Part shown: in pieces, positions 30,917 to 41,200 of the stretch
Layout of the letters: each line of letters begins with the position of its first letter
Position numbering within the stretch: the stretch's first letter is position 1
Assembly (NCBI GenBank): GCA_025174535.1
Contig: JALBUN010000049.1
Span: 1,612,001-1,676,000, forward strand
DNA: 64,000 bases
DNA from: Cantharellus purpuraceus
Taxonomy: Eukaryota; Basidiomycota; Agaricomycetes; Cantharellales; Hydnaceae
Reading direction: 5' to 3'
Notes under the pieces: generated by a model
The model's database searches: none
Told to the model about the DNA's origin: nothing
Seen by the model: the letters and a program-made list of their open reading frames with translations, nothing else
Made by a program: the position numbers and the translations under genes

Positions 30917-31278
30917 TGTGAGGGCAACGCTGATGACGAGGCCACAACAACAAGATACTCAATAAGTGAGAGCCGATAAGAAATAATGCCAGCTGGTACA
31001 GCGGATATCCTCAGTCTATACAGCTGTTTCTGATAAATACATGGGACTTACCTGGTACAGCGGATATCCTCAGAGATCAAGCTGAGGGGATCACACTGCA
31101 CCAAGGCGAGTCTTTATACTAAATGATGGAGACGGATAGGAGAACCAAGATAGGGGAGGAAAGATAGGGGAAGTGATAGGGGCAATGAAATAGGGGAGAC
31201 GCACCCTGACAGGCTGCGCTGATAGGGGTGTCAAGAGAAAATACTAAAAATAGAATATGACTTATTTGAACCCTGACA
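30917..31278 (-). repeat. 5' LTR of element F
   Basis: Mirrors the 3' LTR. Next internal bases on the minus strand (gaagatcaagctcataag) are the primer-binding site position; the tRNA was not identified. Confidence 0.93.
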
Positions 31279-31283
31279 ATTAA

Positions 31284-31300
31284 TGAATATAGTCATAACA
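31284..31300 (-). repeat. LTR of element A, last 17 bp
   Basis: tgaatatagtcataaca completes the A LTR after the F target duplication. The next base begins element D 3' sequence. Confidence 0.8.
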
Positions 31301-31663
31301 GGATACCATGACAACATTGGGGATGACTGAGAGTTGCCCCCCTCCAGAGCCATATGATTAGGATGATCATTTAGACATGGGTTCATCTGAACAGCTCCAT
31401 AAGGAGCTGTATGAATGATTAGTGAATGAGGTCACATGTCATTCAAGAAGGGGAGGGTGTACATAAGTACCCTGGGTACTTACTTATGTAGTATAGATAT
31501 TATCTGTATATATCTACAGCATTCCACTAGGGAATGCTGTCACCTTGGTAGATATATGCACCCTATGGGTGCATATATAGTTATTACATAATCTGTGGAC
31601 CCAAGTATACATGTGGGTCTACATGTAGAAAAAAAAGAAACTTAGAAATTACCACACTGTACA
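31301..31663 (+). mobile_element. 3' end of element D with polypurine tract and truncated LTR
   Basis: 31301-31457 parallels 5620-5729 of element C (gggatgactgagag, tccagagccatatgat). aagaaggggaggg at 31445-31457 abuts the LTR start TGTACATAAG at 31458. The LTR can be followed to CACTGTACA at 31663 and is shorter than its relatives. This marks the right edge of the whole nested stack. Confidence 0.78.
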
Positions 31664-33051
31664 GCACATTAGGGTGACCCCAATTCACCAAGTGAACAAC
31701 TCACCAGATCAGCATCTAGACACATCCACTGGAGGTGTTTCTATTGTCCCCACCGCAACCAGCACATCAGTCATACTATTCAGAAGTAATTGAGAAGGGG
31801 TTGTACAAGTACCTCATGTATGGTTCATGACTGGCATACTCACTAGCACGTAGCCTTGCCATACACTAGGGTCTAGACCGCAATATATCCCTCGAAGTGG
31901 ATAGTGATTGCGCGTAAGAACGCTAGGCCATCAAGGTGCAATAATCCCTTTAATGACCGATGGGCTGATTGAGCATCTTGAAACCGCCGCATGCGTAGTG
32001 GTACACGGGTGAACACATGGCTGCATATCTCCCAATAGAGATATGCATGTATATGCTACCCTTCAAAAAACCAAGCTGGCCTAGGCTAATGAATTTACCG
32101 GCGATCCAGGGTTAGTTCTGGGAAACCTCACCGAAGGGAGTGAGGAAATCAACAGACACGAACGATCCTGCACAGTGAACTTGAACTCGAAGGATCTGGC
32201 CATGGTTAACATTGTAACATCGTCCAAGCGCCATCTCCAGTGGTGTGCAAGGAGAACAAAAGCATGAAATGGAAGTCGAGCATGTGAAACCGAGAGATGC
32301 TGGGGATTGTGACTTGCATGGGTGCCCAAATGCCTAGTAATACTAGAGATCCAATAAAGAAACAAGGGAAGTTACGGAAATACATATTCAGCCCTAAGCA
32401 GTCCGCCGACAATCTGACCGTATCCCTGGAAGCCGATACATCCTTAAAAAACGTTAGTTTCCAATGTCTTGGCAGGTAAACCGACTTCCTGAGCTCGATA
32501 CATCATGGTATTTTTAATTCCCGACATATTACACTAAGGTAACATCCACATACGTCTGAAGTGATTTCCTGTTGGGACGGAGAAGATGGGCCGGCATAAC
32601 TTCTATTGTCCTGAAGTCCCTCGAATCTCATCTCAATGACAGATTGATGGCTGTAGGATTCTCTGCTAAATATAAAGGTCTCGATCGAGCCACTGGCCCC
32701 CAGAAATTGGAAATGGCGAGACGAATGCGGCTCGGTCTGCATGACTGTGAAACATGTTGCAGACTTTAGGAGAACGTATAGCTCAGATGTCGTTCATCCC
32801 CTCATCAGGCTTTGGGAGAAGCTTCTACAGGTGAAGTTAGGAAAATACTGCGAAGCTCGCCGGCGGAGTTTCATCGGTGTATCTGTATTTCCTTTTTTCA
32901 AAAGGATGCTCGCGGCTTGGGTGCTAATTTACACCCCCACAATATTTAACAAATACTAGCAAAAAACCGGGTCGAGGGCCTCTTCTACACATACAGATAG
33001 ACATTCTCGCTGATTCAACAGGGACATAGGGGCAGTGGTGATACACAGAAC
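31664..33051. other. Unique flanking DNA, no gene seen
   Basis: CpG content returns to the genomic level, showing the end of the decayed repeats. Frames are under 100 residues and none is recognisable. The 3' part is the downstream region of the aminotransferase gene. Confidence 0.4.
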
Positions 33052-34871
33052 TTTAGAGACCGCTCTCTTTCACAACATCCTCCACACTTTGTACAAAGAT
33101 GTCCACTATCTTCTCAATCTGATCATATATACCATACTCAGCAAAATACGTGGGACATCAAATATATTGCATACCTCTTCCCGGGTGACATTGTAGGCAG
33201 GAGACAACATGCAATGATCACCGCTTTTGCCATCAATGGTCGCACCCCCTGTTAGGCCCATAATGACCAGGCCATTATCCAAACAACGTGCTTGAACGAT
33301 CATTGCGAACTTCTGCGTCGTAAATTTCTCCTCTGGCACGGCAAACTCAATGCCGTACCACAGACCCCCGCCACGAACGTCGAAAACATATGGCGCGGCC
33401 GGACTGTTCGGGGATAGAAGTCGTGATGTGAGGAGTGAGAATAAATGGGCCCCCTGCTTGAGGTTGTTCTCTAACAAGTTTTCGTTGCGAATTACGGATT
33501 GAACAGCTAAAGAAGCCGCACATGCCATAGGATGCGCCTAGATCGAAGCATGTCAAGAGTCAAGTACGTGATGAAACGTAGGGCCCACTTGGTAGGTATG
33601 GCCATGCTGCCAATATCCGTTCCGGTCCCTAATCCCGCTGGCAACGCGGGGGCTGATTAGCACAGCCCCGATAGAAGCATATCTGTCAGAACGGAATGAT
33701 GAATGGTGTTTGTAGAATGAAGGAAATGGAAAGTTTGGTACCCCCCGCCCAGTCCCTTCGCTACGGCTTGGATGTCAGGGCTCGCACCGTCTCCAAAGCT
33801 CTCCCATGCGTGTGTAGTTCCCATCCCTGTTGGGCACCACTCAGAAACAAATCCGGAGATAGCCGGTTGACTCATACTAACGTCCCATACCACACATGAC
33901 TTCATCCAAAATGAACAGTGCACCATGCTTCTGCGTTACCTCCTTCATAGCTTTAAAGTACCCCTTCGGAGCCGTGACCACGCCGGACGTCGCTCCTACC
34001 ACGGTCTCCGCGACAACTTTGCATCAAAAAGTCCCGCGGTTGCAAATACATTACGTTCAACTGGAAATGGGAAATCGTGTGTAGAGACTTACAACCAATT
34101 ACCGTATCAGACCCAAGTTCGGTGAACTTGTCATCGAGCTCCTTGGCGAGCCGGGCTACGTATTCGTCTTCGATCTCCCCTTCCTTCTGGAAGCGCTTTG
34201 CGTATGCGGGGGAGACGTGGTGGAAGTGCACGTGGTCCAGGATAGCTTCGTAGGGAGCCCGTCGTGCTGGGTTGGAAGCAACGCTGAGGGTGCCGATGGT
34301 GTTGCCGTGGTAGGAGAGGTGTCGCGCGATGAAATTGGAACGCTGTGGTTGTCCAGTGTGTTGGAAGTACTTCAGAGAAATAGGTATATTTAAATTTTCT
34401 TGACATGGTCATCGTATATGTACCTGACGTCCAAGCTTTAGAGCGGCTTCCATAGCCTCTGAACCTGATAAGAGAATCAAAATTGAGGATAAGGCTTGGA
34501 AATATATAGAAAAAGCTAAAACCTCCAGAAACATATCCACACAATTCAAAGGCACCTTTTCCTGAGACGACAAGCTCCGCTGCAAGCTGCTCTGCCGGCT
34601 CGTTAGATAATTGCATATTGTATACATCTGTTCCGCTTATTTTTCAGAAGTCGTTACATATTGTCGCAAGTCACAAACAGGCTAGTTTCGCCGTCTGGTC
34701 CTGAACGGCCTTGATCACTTCGGGGTGTGCATTTCCAATGCATGCAACTGCTGCCCCGCCCACAGCATCGATGACCGTTCTGCCGTCCTCGAGGACAATA
34801 TAAATGCCTGAAATCGTACACGATATATCAATCGATGGACTCATCGTCAAAGAAAGCTCTCTACAGACCAT
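33052..34871 (-). CDS. Class III (acetylornithine/omega-type) PLP-dependent aminotransferase
   Basis: Transfers an amino group using pyridoxal phosphate; the substrate cannot be told from sequence. Minus-strand exons read YIVLEDGRTVIDAVGGAAVA, CIGNAHPEVIKAVQDQT, ELVVSGKGAFELC, GSEAMEAALKLGRQ, ARHLSYHGNTIGTLSVASNP, VVGATSGVVTAPKGYFKAMK, GALFILDEVMCG (cofactor Asp) and DIQAVAKGLGGGY with the Schiff-base Lys. They continue with YWQHGHTYQ, AHPMACAASLAVQ, FDVRGGGLWYGIEF, and after a last intron (GAAGAG/gtatgc..gatcag) IEKIVDIFVQSVEDVV, ending TAA at 33052. About seven introns. The start is uncertain: ATG 34844 or 34871, or a short upstream exon. All core motifs are present, so I take it as functional. 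Confidence 0.85.
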
Positions 34872-36708
34872 GGCCAGATACAGCTACAGGGGGTCTGCAG
34901 GGTGTTCTGTGCAAGATAGACGTAATCCGAGGCTGCTGCTGCCCGTTCTCCTTCGTTCCTATCGTAATGCCGTCCTTCATCGTGAATGGTGCTAGTACAA
35001 ATGAGAAGAAGCTTTAATTTCGACGTACTTAGCAATTACCCTTTCAAAGTTCGGCACGGATACCGAATTCGGTCTCCGATGAGATGCAGTCACATTGGTG
35101 TCGCGCGATGGCTGCATAAATGGTGCCGTGCGGATGTTGGATTGCTTACGAGGGCATTTCTTAGACTTTTCAACAGATTGATCGCTATAACTACCAGTGA
35201 CATCTCCATTTTCTGAATTTATGTTATTACTAGAAGCACACGATTCAATTATGATTTATGACTATTCTTATGTTGTATACGTTTGTCGCGCTTAAGTTAG
35301 ACTGCTTGTCGTGATTCTGTGCTCTATTCCGACCGCTGAAACTGAGGAAAGCAAGATTTGGCCGCTAGAGACAACAGGGCACTTATAGGAAAGACATGGC
35401 CAACACCATAATGTCATTTGTTTTGCATTTCCGAGATGTCGATGGAGCAGGTAGAGAATGCAGTCAGTGCAGACAACTATCCTGGTTTACTTAGAGTAAT
35501 AGGGACTTTGTAACTTATGGATTAGAATCTAGCTTGCACTGTGATCGGAATGATGCCCCAGCTGATTTCCCTATGTCAGGGTGCACTATTTCAATAGCTC
35601 CGAATGATGCCAGTCATGGTAAGGGTCCTATGGGAGTGATAAGACCATACACGTCCACATGAATAAAGTTAGTCGCGGCGCCAAACTGAAATGCTACTTC
35701 ACTGTGACATTGATGTCTTCATGTCAACCCGCATAGATAGGGTAATTGTAGGTGGTTCGCGTGACAATTACGGTCGTCCAGTCAAGTGGTTGTGTCAAGC
35801 TGAAGACATGAAGCCCTCGACGTGAAGGAGCATCACTTCTTCCATCATCACAACTTGCTGAGACCAATCCTTATGTGATTAGTTCAAATCCGTATTCTGT
35901 GGGGGTTTCAAGTTGCTCCCTTCAATGGTCCGGCAGATGGATTGTAGAAAGCGCCAGGCATTTTTGCCTTTGAATGATGTCAGATGCTAAAATCCTAACA
36001 TAGCCTTTCGCCAATACATGCTCGTGCGTTCTTAAAAAAGACGGATTCAGTTCACTGGCAGGTTAAGGACTAGGACAGTGTGCCGACGTAATTAGCTCAG
36101 ATTGATTGCACAGTTCGCCATCTCCTGGCTCAGCGGACATGCACCATAGTGAGCAGGTGAGACAGGGAAGTCTGTAGAAGAAGAGGGGAATGCCGTGAAG
36201 ACTTACTATTGGTCCCAGCGATTAACTGCCAAAAACGGCCTCAGGGACGCTTGCTCTCACGATCCTGGTCCTGAATATATTTGATCCCTGAGCCACCACG
36301 GGAGCCCACGAATGTGTTAGCCCCATCTGTGGTAATTTCGAGGCCCTAGGTCCAACAACGGCTGATCCTTGTCCAATATTAGGACAATTCTTCCCGCCAT
36401 GACCCGGGAGACCGGCATCTGGTACGTCGATCACGTTCCACTTAAAAAATTAGTGTTACCAAGACTGGGAGGTTATTATCAATTCCACAGGGCCATTCAA
36501 GGAAAACTCAGAAGACATATGGAATTCCATGGTCCGGGATCCGAATGGAGAAGACTTGGCTATCGGCTCAACTTACCTATTGACACACCAGATGCCATCT
36601 CACTGGAAAATAAGAGCTGGTATAAGATGGGCTGCATCTTCCGGCAATTAACGCCTCGTGTTTGCTTCTCGTCCCGCCTCAAGGCCGTTGATCTTGCACT
36701 TATACATC
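34872..36708. other. Intergenic region between aminotransferase and Zn2Cys6 factor
   Basis: Divergent promoter space, 1.8 kb. Short frames only. A motif agttcaaatcc at 35883 resembles a tRNA B box but no A box or cloverleaf accompanies it. Confidence 0.4.
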
Positions 36709-38233
36709 ATGCCTTTCCGAGGGTCGTCGATAGTTTCAGACACAGATACCACAGCCATCGATGGTGACTCCCCTCACCAAGCATATCGGGGAGACAAGGT
36801 CAAACATAGGCGAACGTCGAGGGGTGAGCAATTTTCTCGACATGGACGTTCATAACATTATGACCGACGTTCTCGGTCAGCTTGTGATCAATGTAGAAAG
36901 ACCAAAAGCAGGTGCGACCATTCCGGCACCAGCTCCGTCCCGTGTCGCAGCTGTCTTCTGTCTGGTTTTGGTGGGTGCTAATTGTTCACCCCAACATGCG
37001 CATCGTTTTATGATTCTTGCCCTCGTAGACTGCACCTTTTTCGGTGATTGCGACCATTGACATCGCTCTATACCATCGAGAGCTAACCCTGGTCAGCAGA
37101 ACCCAGCCAAAAACGAGGCCCCCCGAAAGGGTAGGTCGCCGTATGCTGTCGTTTTGCCTTGTTCCTGATCAAACGTTACCAATAGATACCTGAGCGCACT
37201 GGAGAGTCGCCTCCATGAAGCTGAGGCTCTGCTTGGCGTGATCATCTCGTCTAACGACATGCGTGCTAAGACACTGGTTTTTGACCTGGCAAAGGATTCG
37301 CTGGCCAACACCATCATCAAACGTGTAACTCACAGTGTCTTTGGCCCCATCGGAAGGGAAACTCTTCGCGTTCGTGGTGCTGGCGGCTCCAGCAGTGAAT
37401 CCCAAGGTGGTCCAACCAACTTTCGACGTCCCACGGATTCTCGCCGGCAACAAATGAATAGTCGGGAAGTTGCTATGATGGGCGATGATGGTCGGTCCCT
37501 TGGAACAATAGCGGATTTCTCACTCACTGGAAAATTATAGGCAATCTCGTCTTTACGACCCCCAGCAACACTTGGCAGGATTATCTTAGCGACCGTTTGG
37601 AAACGGAGGCAACTTATACCTGTGATACCTTCTCTAATATGCCTACGGTTACTTTTCATCATATGGTCGAAAGTGCGGACAGTCGCGGAGAACCCTCCGT
37701 CAGCAAGGATGGTTCAGAACCGAGCAGTGGGTCAACCTCGTGTACCTGTTCGGTGCTCCTCACGCTCACATGATGACCCCATGGCAGCTGCTTCGTCAGA
37801 AGACGGCATGTCTTCGAGCCACTCCAGCTTTTCGAGACATACGAGCGACGGTAACATGGGATCGACACTCTCCGGCATACCCTCAGATCAATGGACTTCA
37901 TCTTCTGATCCTGTTTTTGAGGAGCAAGATCAGAACCAATTCTCGAACTCTCTCTGTCTGGAAGGTACATACACTGATGGGCGACACACAATATCCGAAA
38001 ATTATCCAAAGGATACCAATAACAATTCAGAAAATTACCTGACGTCTGACGGCCATACCATTGCAAGGAACTTAACATCGGCAACACAACAGGGTGGCTG
38101 GACAGGCATGCTCAGTACTGAAAGCCACCACTCCTCTAGATTGTTTGGTCAAGCACAGTTTGTAGACTCTGGAATTGACCTCAATAACATGGTGAGCATT
38201 CGATCCCAACTATGCAGCCGCGATATACCATAG
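36709..38233 (+). CDS. Zn(II)2Cys6 fungal transcription factor (C-terminal half uncertain)
   Basis: Nuclear DNA-binding regulator. Exons that join in frame with GT..AG ends: 36709-36823 (MPFRGSSIVSD...KHRRTSR), 36881-36970, 37029-37043, 37097-37130, then 37186 onward. Together they give the six-Cys cluster: CDQCRKTKSRC, then PCRSC, then FDC. This is followed by QKRGPPKG, a typical linker, and the dimerisation helix YLSALESRLHEAEALLGVII. The last cluster Cys is on a 15-nt exon. Beyond FGPIGRETLR the frame is Ser/Gly/Asp-rich, stops at 37538, and a Ser-rich frame (MSSSHSSFSRHTSDGN..) reaches 38233; how they splice is unclear. I see no fungal-specific-transcription-factor middle domain. Target genes are unknown; the divergent aminotransferase is a candidate neighbour only. 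Confidence 0.75.
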
Positions 38234-41200
38234 TTGACGACAGTGTCTAGGAGTAGGCCAATTTGTCCATCAGATTCTGATGCACGGACTCTGTAGTGAA
38301 ACTGCATTCCTTGTAAAACTGTATTAGACGAAAGTATTGTGAACTTAATTTGCTTCGAAGATAATTCTGTAATTCCTTGACACGAAATAAACATGTTCGG
38401 AAACAAGTATTTCGGGAGCAAGATGCAGTGAGTCTCGAAAGCTATAAATTTTCTCCTGATGCATCATTATAATACCCGTTGGGGGCAGAATTATGAAGCA
38501 AGAAATATTCGGGAGGAGACGGCGGAGTGTCAAAGCAAAAACATCATGCTATTCAAAGTTCCATGCTGTGCACATTGTTCCTCATTCCCATCGATGTTAC
38601 ACAGTCACACTATGATTTAGGGCCAATGTCATAAGCACCGGCATGTGTACATGCCACCCGCGGACTGTGCCATGATTGATTAAGTTCCACCCACTCGGCA
38701 TAAGCAACCGCATTTAACTGACTCAAAAGGAACGCCTACTCATGGTAAAACTTTAAATTGTGCAGTCAAAGACGTATTCTGAGACGCAGAACCGATTGAA
38801 GTTATTCAACTCTCGACTCAGATGTATGATTACATCAAACAATACGACCACAGTGTATCTCCCTCTTGTTTATTTTTACAGTGAACTATTCTTCGGAGAC
38901 ATGACCTCAGGACGTATTCCCTGGTCTACCCTTGAATTTTGCTACTCAACAATTCAAATTGATGATCCGAAAACGACTAGAACTTGGAAAGCCCTTGATG
39001 AGCTCAAGCTCTCCTGTGGAGTCTGTCTAGAGTCCTCCCGGGGGAAAATAGGATCTTCACAGCAAGAGGGCTCACTCGCCGCAAGAGTAAAGCCAGAGGA
39101 TCGACATTTCCCGAACAGGGGAATGATGTTTCTGGGGACAAGTCGCAATACCGCCTCAAGCTCCGAATACATGTTGACTAATTCCACAGACGAAGCGCCG
39201 AATGACCCCCTCTACGATTTAACCCATCAGTTGGCGAGATCACTGACTCGCAAAACACCGGCATCGACATGACGTGAAGATACTGCTACATACAAGAGCA
39301 GTGCAATGCTTCCTCTGCCACATGGAATATACTTAAATTAATAAATTGCCGATATCCCGCTGTGCTAGATGCCATCTGATGTCATTTGATTCATTTATCA
39401 CCTTCTAATAAGGGACAGCGTCAGATCTAGATTGCCCGGTTTGCACGGACGCCCTAAGCCTGTCCAATCGTAATCCTGTGCCTCTACTAGCGGCGCGCAT
39501 CATACTTCTACTACCGCGTCAGAATAACTTCCCGGCTTGAGCTAGATCCTCTCCCTGCTGCTGTTTGGCACCTTATGATGACTGGTGCATTGAATGGTGT
39601 ATCCCCAAACAATCCCATTGTCCTCAAACCCGAGCATTTGGCTGGTTTTCTCAACCCCCTCGTGATCCTCTCCTCCAGGACTCGTGAGACCTGAGTGAAG
39701 CGGTGGAATTTTCACAGCCGCACCCCGTCCGATGAATTTCAACCAATTTATTCCCTTTCACAACAGCTCTTCTCATGTGTTGGATTGATGGTCGATACGC
39801 ATGTTTTCCTTCCGTTTGACCCTTGTGTCATTGGAGCATCCTCCTCTCTTCTCACTATACTCAGACGTTGCCCTCAATAAATTACTGAGCATCCTAGTTC
39901 ACCGATCCATTCCCTTTCCATCACCACCATATTCGTCATCTTTACAGTCCCGACCCCCGCAAGGTATGAGTGTGAAAGGTCGATGGAAGATCCCTTTAAA
40001 CCCGGGAGTTATCTCCGCCTATCACATTGATCCCCGCGTACAGATTGGCGTGCGACGTCCGTTTGGCGTGTGTAACAGAAAGGCCACGTGGAGGATCCAA
40101 CAGTACACTGTGACGAAGGAATAGAGTGCTCGGAGTAAAAAGACCTAAAATCCTTGTGCTTTCTACAATGTAGCCTGCTCTCGATAGCACAGCCCGGCAG
40201 CCACGAAGTTTCGATAGATTCAGCTCCTTACTTTGACTGGCTCGCTTGGAGCAGTCACCCCTCGAAACACAGGACGTGTTTTATACCGTGTTGATATCTT
40301 AAGAATAAGTATATGTTGCTATTAAATATTAGCAAACTGAATTGAAAGTATTTGGCGCAGAATTCAGTTGTTAATATTTGATTAACTCTTTAATAGCTCT
40401 CAAAGCAAGAACAACCCACTTCATATGCAGCTACCGGTGATCTATCGGATGACCGCTCGGAACCCTGTTTTTAGTACATCTGCCAGTTGAGATACCGACG
40501 GCTGCGGAAGGGGCTTGAGTTCTTTATCGCGATCGGATTTGAACGAAAGATGGAGTCACAATGCACTTCTGTCAATGAATTGATTGAAGTCTAGCACCTT
40601 CACAAACTCGTGGACAGCTGACACCGAGCTCGTGGACACGATGTCTCGTGGGAATAGCTGGAGAATTGTCCTCGTGGTATTGAGATCGGCGGGTCTCGAC
40701 GTTTGTTTCAAAATTTGACCACGCCCAAAGTTGACTGATGCAGTCGTTAACATAGAACACATGCATGAATCCCATCTTTGTACTCACCTGACAAGAAGGT
40801 GAGAAATATGCAAGAGTCTAGCTGGCTGCAGTGTGTATAAATTATTTCGCTCCTAATGAAGGTGCCTCTAAAGGGCTCTCGAGCCTAAGAGCACAACTAG
40901 TCACGGAGCATCTCGGAGGAGAGACAACTAGTGACAGCATTATGAATAGAATGGCCACCCTACCTGCCAAGGTGGCGAGACATGCGAAGGGGACGAGACC
41001 TGCACCCCTGACAAGACAGGCGGAAGCATTATAATATAGATCTGGCTTCCTGTCCGGAGATATTGCGGTTTTAGTCGGGTAGACTTGTATTTAGTTCCAC
41101 TTGGCTATTGAAAGAAAATTTAATTCTGTGAACCTATAGAATCATAAAGGAGTGTCAAATATCCATGGTACGGTCTGAATATATCCAAGTGGTTTCAAAA

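Larger units (their letters stand above)
24853..31278 (-). mobile_element. Chromovirus-type Gypsy element F, nearly intact (6426 bp)
   Basis: Two 362-bp LTRs (24853-25214 and 30917-31278) that I read as identical except one base (gggcgacg versus gggcaacg, a CpG change). Flanks are ATTAA at 24848-24852 and 31279-31283, a clean 5-bp target duplication within the A LTR. Minus-strand order is gag, pol, chromodomain, then an extra ORF. Damage is limited to one in-frame TGA in pol plus a gag frame change that could be natural. It is the youngest insertion in the stack. Confidence 0.93.

Noticed and set aside
35850..35905. Possible tRNA (agttcaaatcc B-box-like motif)
   Set aside because: No matching A box and no acceptor or anticodon stem could be paired around it.
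38760..39272. 170-codon plus-strand ORF as a gene
   Set aside because: No domain, no plausible partner exons and no similarity recognised. Kept only as a note in the interval entry.
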